DNA from: Istiophorus platypterus
Lineage: Eukaryota; Chordata; Actinopteri; Istiophoriformes; Istiophoridae
Direction: 5' to 3'
DNA: 64,000 nt
Assembly (NCBI GenBank): GCA_016859345.1
Contig: CM029119.1
Location: 6,873,912-6,937,911, forward strand
Part shown: in pieces, positions 50,300 to 63,900 of the stretch
Position numbering within the stretch: the first letter of the stretch is position 1
Layout of the letters: every line of letters starts with the position of its first letter
Translations under genes and position numbers: made by a program
The notes under the pieces: model-generated
Databases searched by the model: none
What the model saw: the letters and a program-made list of their open reading frames with translations, nothing else
What the model was told of the DNA's origin: nothing

Positions 50300-53200
50300 A
50301 GGATCTGGCTTTACAAGTTAGCCATCACAAATTAAAAATCTGATTTTGGTGGTGAGTCAAAGATATTTCCGATTGAATGCGCTGTATTTCTCCAGTTGTT
50401 CCATACTATACTGATACTGGGATGTCCTCCAAAGATTTATTAGCAGTCTTAAATTCAAAGCAAGACTCACATGTTTAAATATTAAATATTTACTTTCTAG
50501 GTTTTCACCTTTGAATTCCATTTTTATTAGACATCTGGATTACTATTGTCTAAAAATATGCTCCTGTTCCTCATTTGTGACCTTGTGATGTGCACATGCT
50601 TCTTTGATATCTGCGAGGAAGAGAGCAGGACATGCAGGCGTATCGGCTCTATGAGCAACCCTTTCCAAATATAACCATCTGCTTTGAAGGTAGAGCTTTA
50701 TTGGTTAGCCAAGTGACTTGATGCATTACTGCTAGTCCTGGATTTATAGAGCAGGACAACACAGATGTGACATCTAAAGTCGAATGGCCTGGATTAGATG
50801 TATATTGATTTATTAAGATCAAGAAAAGTGCAGATGCACTTTAGGTTGTATGTAAAACTGATAGTAAGAAGTATGAATTGTTTTGCACATTATAACCTGA
50901 AATAGTTAACATGTTGATTTTTTTTTTTTTTTATTCAGCGATATTTATTTTCTATTTCCTGAGATAATTACAGTGTTATTAGGCCTTTTCATGATCTTTA
51001 CTTACTTAGTCATTTAAATGCTCTGTTTTCATGAAAGCTGAGCTCTTTTTCCAACAATCTGGCTATAGAAATTTCTGGAGAGGCAATTACTTGACAATCT
51101 GTGTGCTGTAAGGACACCCACTTGAAACAAAGCTGACACACGCATCAAATGCTTTGATCCACACACAGGTGCTTCTAAAAGCAAGAAAAGCCCGGGACAA
51201 TCAGGCCTGAAAAGCAATTACACCTGAACAGCCCTCGTGTGCAACACAGTCCGATCCACAGCTAACGTAAAGTGCCGAATCAAAAGAAATCAGAGGCACA
51301 ACATTTGCATATAAAATGGTTGAGTCACAAAGAGCTCCCGTAATGACAGGACACTGCATTTCCATGTGACGCAGGGGAGCGGCTGGGTAGGCCGTTTGTG
51401 CTGCTCACTGCTGGTCATTCACTGCAGGGTATTGAGTCTGATGTTAACTTCTGATTTACTCCACCTTTTGGGGGTTTTTTATGTGAAATTATGAATCTCA
51501 TATGACATTTCAAGTGGCGCACAACAAATTCAGTCACATGCGTGGGTCACCTTGCCCTCTTCAGAGAACTCCAATCCTGATAAAAGACTTGTTCCCTTAA
51601 TTTCTGTCTCGCCTTTCTTACAGGTGCATCTTGGGGCATGCGTTGTTGAAGAGATCAGCTTTGCTGCATTTTACTGAGAGTGACCTAACCAAATAGAAAA
51701 CGTCATGTGTTGACAATGACATTGAGGTGTTGACTTACACAGCAACATTAACCAGAAAGTCCTTGCTGGCCCAGTTCATCAGTTGAGGTTTTAAAAGTGT
51801 ACTGCCCTCCATGGTTTTTATCTTATTTATTCAGTTTTCTCAAAAGATTCAACAATTTCAACCAGAAGACTTCATTACTAACCGAGGACGTGGAAGTTGA
51901 CCATATTCGGCATTAAGAAGGCAGAACAACTCCAAAGAAGTATTTCGTTGAGCAGAGGTGCAGGAAAAGTGGGACAAGTAGGCTCTAGCATGTCTGTAAT
52001 GTGACCTATACTAGAGACCTTGATTTTAACCATTTAAAAAAAAGAATCTGGCTATGGGGAGTCCCCCAACAGTATGCTTTAATTAAGTGCAATACTAATT
52101 TGCTGAAGTACCCCTTTAATGCAGACTTCAGATGGTGTCTTCAGTATTTTCCAGGAAATCCTCTTCATCTTCTTCATCTCAAAGATTTATTGCCAGTGTC
52201 GAAACATCTTTTTCTTAGCCACAGACTTGACTGAGCACACTTATCAGTAGTGAATATTACTTATATTGCCGCTGAAATGCGTCTATTATATTACACTGAT
52301 CACCATCAGGCTGGGAAATTGTACTTGACAGATACAGAATACAGCATCTGGGCATTATTTCTCTGTGGTCTGAAGTAATAAAACTATGGTCTCTTTTATT
52401 CTTGAGTCCTGTGAATCACTGTTTTCATGTGGTGTTTAGTAAATGCCACTGGTCTCGCTGTGTTTCTTAGACCACTGGGATATCTATTGGCCTTAAAATC
52501 TAGTAACTAAGGTTATTTTATTCCTCACCTAAGAAAAGTTACAGGTAGATGAAGATAAATGTCACACCTGGTGAGACCAGCCGAGGACACCTTATTGTTG
52601 GAGATGACGGCCATAATCTCCTGTTGACAGATAAAGTATTATCAGATGAGCTGCTGTGGTGAGTTTAGTCTAGAGGCCTGATGTCATCACATCTTAGCCT
52701 GAGAGAGCGGCTTTAAGGCCGACTGTTAGACCTGCTATCTCCACATAATCGGATTCCATCTTAATACTGACAAATTAGTCCAACAATGGGACTAAGTGGG
52801 CTTTGCTGGAGCTGGTCAGTCAGTTGAGAGGAGGAGGATAAGTGACAAATGTCTGCGACTGTGCCCCTAAGCAATTATGGCATGATGTAGAAACTATTAA
52901 TGAGCTTAAAATTATACAACAGTCTCCGTGAATCTAGTAATGTGACATTTTGTTAAAGTCAACGTTTCGTCGACATTATTTTCATGTGCTGAGAAAGATT
53001 GCGACACACGCCCAGATAATCTGGTTGGTTTTTAAAATTTTCTTTGCTTAAGAAGTAGGGGGATTAAGGAACGCTTTAATCCTCCACTTTTTCTGATAAA
53101 TAAAAAATGTCCACATGGAGAGATTTCACTAGATACTGATGGTGTTCTGAAATGTAGTAAATCTCAATGAATGAGCCTAAAATGGTAAGTTTAAATGTGA

Positions 53201-56200
53201 AATGCCAAGAAGAAATATGTTAACTAGCCCTTTTTGCCCAAGTAGTGTTACTTATTTTGTTTCCCATTGAAAGACAGCTTAGTAGCAGGTGTATGTGAGG
53301 TTTATCTATCTGCTGTAGCCTTTTTGGATTTGATGTACAGTATGTGACAGATTAGAATGAACATCTCATCCAGGGGGTGGCAGTGTTCTCTAACAGATGA
53401 ACTCAGGGCACCTAAACCTGCAGTGCTACTGCCTCTTCTGCAAAAATGTTGACACCACCTCACTGTCACTCATGATGAAGCTTTGTGTTGTTTGCTTGTT
53501 CTGCCTGTATGATTGGCTGACGTATGCAAAAGTGAAAAAATGTGCAAGTATTGTCTTGGTTAGGGACAATCCGACAAATATTATAATTTATCTTTGTTTT
53601 TTTTGTGGTTCATTTGTGCTCTGTTTGAAGGTTTTAAAATTTAAAAATTATAGTGTCAGCACACAATATTTTTGCCACCACAAAGAAATCTGGATTGTTG
53701 TTGATGCACACAGTGAAATGAGGAAGTTTTTGCTGTATTAAATTACCCCATATTAGATGATGAAAACCTCGTTGCTGCAAAATTCTTGTTAGGCATAAAT
53801 CAAGAAAAACTGGTTACTTTGTGTAACGACATCTACTCTAACCACAATGTGGACACTTTCAGTACAGAAAAAAAAAATTCAAACTTTGCAACACCATGAT
53901 TAGGAGATGATGCTAATCTGCGGTGATTTTACAAAAGGAAAATCTTTAAGTAAAAATGATAAATGTACATTTCTTTATGAGGTGCCTCTGAAACATATAT
54001 CAACTGCACTGTCTAAAAACAATGTTATTTACTTTCAGTGGGATGACACCAATAATTTCGATTTAAGGTCACAGGAATAGATCAGACATTGTATGATTAA
54101 GACTGCATCTATACAATGGTAGGCAGTACAGCCTAGTATACCAGTAACTATAAATTATCTTAGGAGTTTGTTACATAGCCTGAATGCCTCCTAACTCTCT
54201 TACTCCCTGAGTTGTTTTTCCCGTTTGGTGCCCTGTGGCACTTTAGTGTGGTTTCTCTAGAGAGGCATAAATTTGGCTCTTCAAGGCTCTCTGAGAATGA
54301 AATACCACTGTCTGCCTTTGCATGCTTAGACTAGGGGCTTTAGGCTTGTACTGTGGCGCTGCTGCCTCCATGGATCCAGCAGTGTGAGACAGGCTGGTGT
54401 CACAGGATTGGCTGCACCAGTCACGAACCAGGAGAACACGAGATGTTTACTTTGTGTGTTTTCTTTGTATCTCACCAACAAACTCCGGAGCAATGCCATG
54501 TCAACTTTCTCTTGAGGAAAGGCAAGTGATAAAGCCGTTCCCCCCGGCCTGCACACGTGAGACAGCGGCAGGTTGTGTAGATGTCTTATCACAGCGGTCA
54601 CACTTTCTTGGAAGTGATGTCAGGTGGCAGAAGGTTCACTAGAGTTTTCTCAAGCATGAACAGCTGCAAACAGATATGGCTTGAGAGGCCTGTGTCAGAA
54701 GCAGCCGAATGTTATTCAACATCACTCCGACGGGTTTCAGTGTTACCTAATGAGAGTTACCTAATAAGACTGAGATGATGTCTTCTATAAAATACCAACT
54801 TTCTTCAGGGCTGTTACTATTCTGGCATCATTCTCAAAAAAGAATTCTTACATTACTTAAGAGCTTGAAACTGGGTTATGATGTTCATGTATTTCACATT
54901 TGCATACTGACAGCATAACATAGTTACATAGCTGCTTGAGCTATTATTAATTTGTCATCACTGGGTGGTTATGTACTTACCTGTGGTATTCTTTTGCTGG
55001 CAAGAAACTTTAAGGTTCACTGACCTTCACTGGTAATGGGAATATTTAGTATGTATTCAAACTGGCATGTACTATTGTTTTCTAAAGATGACTAAACATC
55101 TTTTGACTTAAAGAAGTACAAGGACAAAGGAATAGATTGAGCAGAGTGGTACCACTCCTATGTATTTATCTTAAAGATGAAGCTACAGCCAGCAGGGAGC
55201 CAGCTCAACACAAAGACTGGAAAACCAGGAAACTGCTAGGTTGGCTCAGTCCGAAGGCAACAAAATCCACCTAACAGCAACTCTAAAGCCCCACTAATCA
55301 ACAAATTATATTGTTTGTTATGATATGTAATTATTTTAGTTTAAAACATTCCAAAATCAACTAAAACTATCCACAGAACGTGAAGAAATAACAGTTATGA
55401 TGTCACATCAATAAAGTTTATGTATTGTGTTACAGAGATATCTACTGTAACATTTAGTCTGCCCACAGTCCAATATGAAAGGATGAAGAAGTGGCGCAGC
55501 TCAGAGGATACGAAGGCATTTTCCATGGCAAAGAGAAGAGGCAATAGAAAGGAAGCACAACAAGACTAAACAATGTTTTCCACTGAAACTACTTTACTCA
55601 ACTCAACATTTTTCTTCTAGACTGCCAAGTAAATATCTATCAATGCTAATGCTTACCATGTAGCAACAGCAAAAACTTACATATAGCACATTTAATCTGT
55701 AACAAAAAATCAAATAGTAAAAATGACAGTTTGCCATTTTACGGGGCTGTGCTGGACTACTTTTGGTTGGGACCGGTTGCAAACCTGTGGAGATTTCAGA
55801 AAAAGTTACAGATCTGGAACAGGAAATATTATGCTATTATCTCATATTGTTTAAACTGTAATTACAAGCAGCAGAGAAGAAAAAGACATTCACCTCAGCC
55901 TCCAAGTTGCTATTTTAAGTTGGAGATATCGGGAATTTCTGACGATATCTCCCTCTTTGTGAAATGAACTTCAGACGTCAACAAAATGTTGGCAGAAAGG
56001 CGTTAAATGCAGCCCCACTGCTGGGATCAATTGATCTAATCCAGCTACAATCACCAAAACAGCACAACAAATGTAGCTGCTGGCATTGCATAAATGCTGC
56101 AGTAGTCTGTCTCACATACTTATAACAGAGCTTCTATAGCTGTTTCTCTGTTTCCAGTATTTCCTGCTGAGTTAGCTGGCTTCTAGCTGTAGCTTCATAT

Positions 56201-57050
56201 ATAATGTACAGATATGTGAGACGTATCAATCTTTTTATGTGACGCTTGGCAGGAGAGTAAAGCTAACCAAGTATTTCCCAAAATATCAAATGTTTCCTTT
56301 AACTTTTAGCCCTAATCTGTTAAGTAGGTCATTAATATGTTGGAGCCCTCTGTCTCAGTATGATTGTTTGTTGTCTTTTCCCAGCCTTGCTACAGTGCTC
56401 ATCTGTTGGTTCTTAGGTCAGAACCCACGGGTTCCCAGAGGGCCATAATTGGCCCTGTTAGGGATGTTCTTGTTTGCTGGGCTCTTGTGGCTTCTTTGAC
56501 ACTCTCAGCCTATGGCAAGGCCTCGTTCGGTCAGATGTGCTTACTTTGTAGAGGAGCCAATCACCAATTCATTCCCAAAGCCTCAGAGGTTCAAAAGCCA
56601 AGTGCATAATTGCCCCTTAAATCAATCTGCAAATGTCGCGGTATCCACGCTGCAAACAGTTGGCCTGGAATCATTTATTCACGAGGAATGGCTGTCCATG
56701 GTATGTATTTAGAGTCACAGAAAATACTACAGCATCCTGGAGAAAATTACATTTGAGTCAAGGAAGATACATCGAATTATGGGCCTGTGGTTTACATACA
56801 TTTTACATTAAGCCTAGTACAATTCATCCCATTTCTTCAACCTTTATGGGTATCATTGTGTTTTTGCGGTTCTGATGGTGGTGCAGGCCACACAGCAAGA
56901 ACTCTGCATCTCAGAGGCTTTTCCCCCTAGTTGGAGATTTTTTCCCTCCATTCCTCTTCATAAACTTCAGTCAGCTGCTTCTGTGAGTGAGACAGAAAGA
57001 CATAAGAGGCAGACAGTGTGGTTGCAGCAGTGTCACTTTAAAAAACAGAC
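50300..57050. other. gene desert, left part
   Basis: No exon with family resemblance, no RNA gene and no clear transposon found. Open frames here are short and unlike known proteins. Complex, non-repetitive patches at about 51150-51420 (ATTTGCATAT octamer-like word, CAATTA and TGAGTCA) and 52600-52860 (paired GATA/TATC words, for example ACAGATAAAGTATTATCAGA) could be cis-regulatory, but I cannot test conservation. Confidence 0.45.
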
Positions 57051-57094
57051 AGGACTCATCCTCCACAGTCTCTCCACCTTAATAACAGCTCCTC

Positions 57095-57119
57095 TCCACA
57101 CATACACACACACAAACAC

Positions 57120-57168
<49 letters not shown>
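57095..57168. repeat. (CA)n microsatellite
   Basis: Long CA run, with a perfect core of about 20 units around 57125-57168. The apparent open frames across it are repeat translations. Confidence 0.95.
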
Positions 57169-57169
<1 letters not shown>

Positions 57170-57224
57170 TGATGCCTAGGGCTTTATGAATCTTGTTTAA
57201 TGCACACCGTCCTGCTAACCCCTT

Positions 57225-57340
57225 CTCTTTTGCATTTTCTGTCTTCTTCTTCCTCATTCTCTCCCTCCTTCTTTCTTTCTCTCGCTCTCTCTTTACTCCT
57301 CCTCCTCCTCCTCCTCCTCCTCCTCTCCCTTCTGTATTTG
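57225..57340. repeat. polypyrimidine tract with (CCT)n core
   Basis: Nearly pure pyrimidine on the plus strand (TTCTTCTTCC, CTTTCTTTCTCTCG) leading into about nine CCT repeats at 57299-57325. Further pyrimidine-rich stretches follow to about 57850. Such homopurine-homopyrimidine tracts can form triplex DNA. Confidence 0.85.
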
Positions 57341-57892
57341 CAGGCAGCTTTAGTGCCAGACACCCTGAGGCAGCAGTAGCGCCAGCGAGTCTTCCCACCT
57401 CTGTTTTTGTGGTGGGAGATGACATGTTGAAGCTTTGAAGGGCAGAGGAAGGGAGTGAGAGGGGGAGGGAACGGGAAGGGAAGGAGGGAGCACATCACTC
57501 GGCACAGAGGAAAAGCAAGGGACCCAGAGAGAATGTCATGTGGCCTGCAGTCAGCCCAGATATTCTCTTTCTCTCTCTCTTTCTTGGACTGTCTATGTGG
57601 GCAGGCAGGAATGGCGACAGGAAGAACACCCCCCCACCCCTTCATCATCTCCTAGACTCCTTCAGCTCTTCACTCAGTCACTCACTCTTCATGTCTCCCC
57701 CGCTTCACCACCCCCTTTTCCTCTTCTGTATCCCACCTTCCACCCCACCACTCATGCTTCTTCTCTCCCCTCTCTGGGTCCAGTTTCTGTTGTGTGAATT
57801 TCCCATAGTTCCTTTTTTTTTCCTCCCCCTTTTTTCTGTTTGTCTGTCTCACTCACCCACAGGCATGCCTGTGCATCATAACTCACTTGGTG

Positions 57893-57942
57893 TTGAAGTG
57901 TGCTGAGGTGTGTTGAGGTGTGTTGAGGTATGTTGAGGTGTA
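57893..57942. repeat. short tandem repeat, ~10-bp unit
   Basis: About four to five copies of GTGTGTTGAG-like units (variants GTGTGCTGAG, GTATGTTGAG) in tandem. Confidence 0.8.
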
Positions 57943-57949
57943 AACTGTG

Positions 57950-60900
57950 AGTGAGTAGCAGACAAAACATGTTTGATTTTAGATCCTCAGCCATTACTCA
58001 TGCTCTCATGTGAGAGGGGAATGCACCAGTACTTTTCCAACAGTATAGGTTCAATGTATACGTACTGTTCATATACTTAATGTAAAATATCAAATGCAGG
58101 CCTGTGCCACTAAAAAATACTTGTAAATGGGTCTTACAAACACTCAACAAAGAACTGGATATAAACATAAAGCCTGATAAAATACCTGGAAATATGGGAT
58201 GGTCTTTCAGGTATTTAACTGTTTATATTTCCATTGAAGGACTGCTGGGATTGTGTACTAATTTGTGTATCAGAGCACTGGGATTAGTGCCGAGGCAGAC
58301 AGGATGGGGCCACACAGAAATGATCAAACATCCTCTCAGATATGCTCTGTTGAATGTATGCAGTATAGTCTAGCTTTGTTTTGGCTCACAGAAAAAACAC
58401 AAGACGCTCACGGTGATTTCTCACAGTAAAGCAAATAAAATGATGAAAGGGAAATAAAAGCCTCTACTGGGTTATAAAAAGTTTCCACCGACTTTGATAT
58501 GGGCTTCTGATGGGACTTCAACCGTACCTGCCTGTTCTTATTTGGCTGCTGTACCTGTGTTCTTTCAAAGCGATCACAGAAAAGTTACACATTGTAAAAC
58601 ATCATCTAAAACAGAGACAGGGACTTTTTAGATGAGTAGTTTTCTGAGTAGAGACAGGAGATATACCATTCAGAGCCCAAAGAGACACCTAACCTCTTGT
58701 TATTTTATCGCAAATTAAGGTGTGAGCTAGTTAAGTCTTATTCTTTTACTTCTCAGATCAACAAGGACAGCACAGGATCAGTTGGAGGCAAATAGCCTGA
58801 AGATAAAAAACAAAAAGAGTTAGTTGCCTTTTCTGGCTAAGATGAGCTCACTTGTTGCTAGAACGTGTGTGTGTGTTTGTGTGCATTTGTGTTTGTGTTT
58901 GTGTAACCTTATGACACACTATTTGTGTTTGAATTTGTTTGTGCGGACTGTATCACTGCAGGCCAGTTTGATATTTCGAGTCATTACCAGCATCAGAAAG
59001 AGAAGAGATTACAAGGTACAGCAGCAATAACACACACTATTAGCAAGACAAGGTGTTATTATGCCTCCGTTGTCAGGTGAGATGTCAGAGCAACTACTCT
59101 GTGTCATGCTCACAATTGCTGGATCAGCAAGCGTACACAGTAATAAGTGAGTAATACAAACACATTAACAGCTGGCTACTCTATAGGTCTTTTCTGAAAC
59201 ATTTCTACATTGAAAGTCAGGATTTTCTGCTTTGTAGTTTGATTATTTCTGAAAAAGCTCTTGATTTTAAGGTAAAAGATTTTGTGCAACAGTACATTAA
59301 AATCGGCATAACATGACATTTTCAAATGCCTGGTTGTGTAACTTGTCATCACATTACAACCCTATTGTTTGGTTAGAGTCACAAACTACTGTTACAGTGC
59401 AGTTTTTTCTTTCACTTTCAGATTTGAAATGTTCTCTGAGAACTCTTCCTTTACAGTACAATAAGTGTGTTAAAAGCATTAAGAAAACGCTCATGGCCGC
59501 AAATGTGAATGAGCACATAAATTTCGCCTGCCTCTTTTTCCCCCTCTGCCTTTCTTGTTGCGTCTAAATTTTCCATGCCTGGCCTCCCTACTGCTGAGAG
59601 TGCTGTTCCTCGAAGCCGCAGTGTATTTTGAAGCAAGGTCGGTAAAGAGCCAGAGGCTCCAAAATCAGGCACAAGACTCCCAGTGTTCCACTGTTCGGCT
59701 TGCTCTTGGCACCGGCTCCTGACCAGAGAGGTCTAGCTAGCCACAGCCACTGTGTATGTGTGTGTATGTGTGTGAACATATATAGCCCTCCCCTCTCCTA
59801 ACTTCTAAGCCTATATAGAAATAGCTTTGGTTGACTAATTTATGGGCTCTCCCACATAGAAACAGCACCTAGGTGTGTGTCAGAAGGGCTCGAGCACAGT
59901 TTCTGCTGGAAGAGTTTTCAGTTTTTGTTTTATCCCCCAATCCTTACCCCTCAGATACAAACAGTCTCCCCAATAGTAATCTATACATGTAACTGAAGTG
60001 GAGGTGGGCCTAGATGTGCTGGATTTTGACAAATCTGAACACAGAAGCAATTCAGGGGAGCTCTTCTAAATTGGTTCCATTCCTTGGCTGACAGTGGTGA
60101 GGTCACCCACCATAAAAAAAAGAGCCTGAGCTGGTGATTCTGACAATGCTCAAATTTCATACTTTCCCCTGCTGCTGTCATTATAGACCATCATACAAAA
60201 TGTCAAGTCTTTACAGGAGGATAGTCTGTCTTCAACCATAACCTGTTCTGAAAGATAGACCTACAGCATTTTGTTTAAAAAAAGAAATGGCATTGGGGTA
60301 TGGGGGTTGGACCACACATTAAAACCTCACACTCGATTAACACATATGGATCTGACATTAATCCTGAAGGTTCCCTTAAGTATGTCAATGGAAAGCCATC
60401 CATCTGTCTTCGTCCTCAGACGGAATATCCACCCGGGGTCTGGAAGTCTAGGACGCAACACGCAAAACCACAGCGAATATAAATAAATGGCTGTATTTCT
60501 CTGCCTGCTTTTGTCTGGTCAGGACACTCCGCCGCGATCCTGCCAAGTTGTGCATCTACATTTGGGTTTGGCTGTTCCCCTCTCCCGACTGCTAAGCCCG
60601 GGCCAAACCACAGGAAAAGGAAGCGAAAGGTCCTCTCTGAAGGGCTTATGAAATATTGTCCTGGGTAAAAAATGGCCGATGTGAATGGCAGCATTCAGTC
60701 CCTCCACTACAAACAAAGAGCATTTGAAGGAAAGACATGGGGTAGTCACTGCTGATTTTGCTCTCATTGCTGCCCAAACCCTAATGTTTTTATGTGTAAT
60801 TAGTAATGCCATGACATACTTATGGCTTCAAATTATCTGTAAACTCCCCCTAATATTAATATCGTCACTGCATATAGAGCATATTTCTAAAATTCTGCAC

Positions 60901-63900
60901 ATTCAGATCAGTTATTTTATGCCTTTGAAATGTACATAATAAACTGTTAAGTCATATGTTTGTATAATTTCCTCAACCAATGACTCTAGTTACATACTAT
61001 TTCAACTACCACAGTTTAATCTGATATCAGTCAAGTGGGACTGGAACTTCCCTGGTTCAAATCCACAAAGCATTTGGGAAAATCTTAGCTCAGAAGAAAG
61101 GAGATTCACTTACTCTGGATGTGTCTTCGAGCAAGTCATCCAGGCCCTTAACTCCTCCAGTGGAGCTGCTCAGTTGCTAAAACTCTAATTAGTTTGTGGT
61201 TTCACTAAGTATCGCTGGAAAATATTTTGTGGATTAAGAAAACATCGGACTAAATCTTTAAAAATAATTATATTTTATTTTTATCTTCAAGAGGAGGAAT
61301 TTAAGTTAGGGATCCTATTAAAGAAATAATTGTACAGTTTTGGAAACGCGTATTCGCTTTCTCACTGAGAGTTAGATGAGAGAGTGATACTACTGTCACA
61401 TGTAGTAATGGTATTAATCTTCTCAGCTAACTCTCAGCAAAGAAAACAAATAAGTTTATTTCCAAAACAGCTTCTTTAATTACTACTTTGTATTCCTGCA
61501 GGGGTTGTAAACCAATTAGTTATACTTAGAACTCCATTTCAGTAGCACTCTAGTAGCAATGGAAGCTATCACCACAATCAGAACCCCTGATTACAATGAA
61601 AACATTTAGAACCTGTTGGATGCAAAGTATAACTCCAGTGGAAATGCCTGTCTCTCACATTCAAGTGATATGTGGTGGTGGTATTAAGGACCATCTTCCA
61701 TTTCAATGTTTTTCTCTTGTCCTGTCCATTGAGTTTTGCCCTCTCAACAAGCATATAAATACACATATATATTACAAACCAATGTCTCAAATACTTATAG
61801 TGAAACAGCAAAGCAAACTAATCGCCCTCTACACATAGAGTTACAAACCAAACACAGAAACATGCACCACACACATCCTTCTATCTTCCCACTCTCTGTG
61901 TCTCCGTTAGACAATGTCTGTGATGGAATATAGTCGCACGGTTTGTGTGCATGGATATGCATGATATGTGCCGTGTCTCCGTGTAAGCATAAGAACACGT
62001 TAGGAGTGTGTTTCAGTGCATGCGCACATACCTACAGACTCGTGTATACATGGCTCAATGCACCAGTGCGTGCAGTATACGCACGTATGAGGTGTGTGTG
62101 TTTGTACCAGGGCTCAGTGTTCCCGTGTGATGTGTGCGGAGGGCCATCTGGTCACCCCTGCCATGCCGTGGTCCCTGTGAAGTGCTGTCAGCGTGGCCGT
62201 TGTGGTCTCCCATGGCGACTGGAGGCTTGCTGCACAGCACTTCCAGCCCAAGCAGCCGACCTCAGAAAAGGAAATTTGGGTCGCTCAAATGGAGGGGTTG
62301 CTCCCGAGCTATTTACAGAGCCCTCTACCGGTCCAGTGCCACCCACGATATTCCATATGAGAACCTGTGTGTGTGTGGTGCCTGGGTGGGGTGGGGGGGT
62401 TGACTGGGGGGCGCGGGGGGGGGGGGGGGTATGTGTGCTTGTGTGCGTGTGTACAAGTGCTTTTATGAGGAAATGCAGTCTTTACATTTATGCCTGCAGG
62501 CATGTGTGGTGTGTCCTGGCAAATAAATGCATGTGTATTTGATGCTTTATTAAAATACATCATTATATATATTATATATTTTTTTACATTATCCCATTAT
62601 GAGAACTATCCAGTTTACATTTGAACCTGCAATTAATTGATTAAGTAATTAGCACCAAAAGTAAACATTATACATGCTCTGACTCACTAATATGCTTTAT
62701 TCATATACTGCTACACATTAAGAGCATAAAACCGCAAATGCATATTCCATGAATCACAAATCATAAATCACTGTGAGATTTATGGATACTATAACTAAAG
62801 ACTGCGTACCAGAGCTGAGATGGAGGCGATCCTTCTCTAACCTTGCCTGTATAAACATCTGGGGCGTCATGGTTGCTGATCATGGAAATACGATGAGGAT
62901 ACGGAGAAGAGCGGAGCCTCAGATTAATGAGAAACCTGCCTGTAGGAAACTTTGGTTCAAGTGAGATCATGGGCATTTCTCTTTTGATGCCCATCAATTG
63001 GGTTTAGTGGTTTTCTGCTTGAGCTCTGTAGACTTGGGGGAATAATGCTGAAACAGGACTATGGATCCATTCGTCAAAGATGCTGTAGATCATATGCATA
63101 TTCACAGTATTTCACTGATAAACCACATCACGCCTACTTCGTACAATCAGCGCTCATATTGTGAGTTGGGAACATCACTTGGACAAGAAGGACATGTTTA
63201 TATTCATATCATGAGCTGTGGTGAGATATGTTTCATGTACAGGAGCTCAAACTACTATTTCGCCTACGTGCTCTTGATGTATCTAAGAGAGGTAAGCAAG
63301 TAAACAATCTCTTAGCGCCCACAGACTGAGGACGGTCCACTGCCACCCAAGGGGAGACCTCCAGCATCTCTCAAAGTCTCCCTATGTTGTGAATATTAGG
63401 TTAAGGTTATTTTAGGCCGACCCGCTCCAGAAGCAAATTACAGTGCAAGAAAGGGGGTGAAAAACCAAGTGGGCTGTCCACCGTGTAATTTTCCTCTTTC
63501 TCTTTCAAAGGATGAGGTATTCCTCGAGGAAGCCCTGTTAAATTTACAAGCCATGACCCCACATCAGCGGGCTGGAGGCTCCTCTGACAGGGAAGAGGAG
63601 GCATAGATGGAGCTTTATGGAGCTTTATGATTTTATGTCTAAAGCTTGATGGAGTTGTGTCGCTGCTTTTCAACACCTTTGGTGTATGTTCATTCGATTC
63701 AGAGCAGGTAATCAGAAGCTGTTTGACTTTGGCTTGGCTTTCAAAAGAACCTAACATGATAAATCATTCACCTTAGGCGCTTCTGTCACTGTTTAGCAGT
63801 AATGCTCATGCATACCAAACTTGGCTGGTATAAGATTCCTGAATAAGACCCTCTGGCTGATATGAAGAAACCTCACCCTGAATAAAGGACTTTCCTGCCT

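Noticed and set aside
54326..54601. 91-codon minus-strand open frame in the desert
   Set aside because: No recognisable motif, no neighbouring exons and no splice context that extends it.
57033..57648. Overlapping minus-strand open frames rich in Arg/Glu/Lys
   Set aside because: They are translations of the CA microsatellite and the homopyrimidine tract, not a protein family.
61943..62542. 199-codon plus-strand open frame
   Set aside because: The translation is Cys/Val-rich from GT repeats and G-runs, with no domain, and there is no splice or promoter support.
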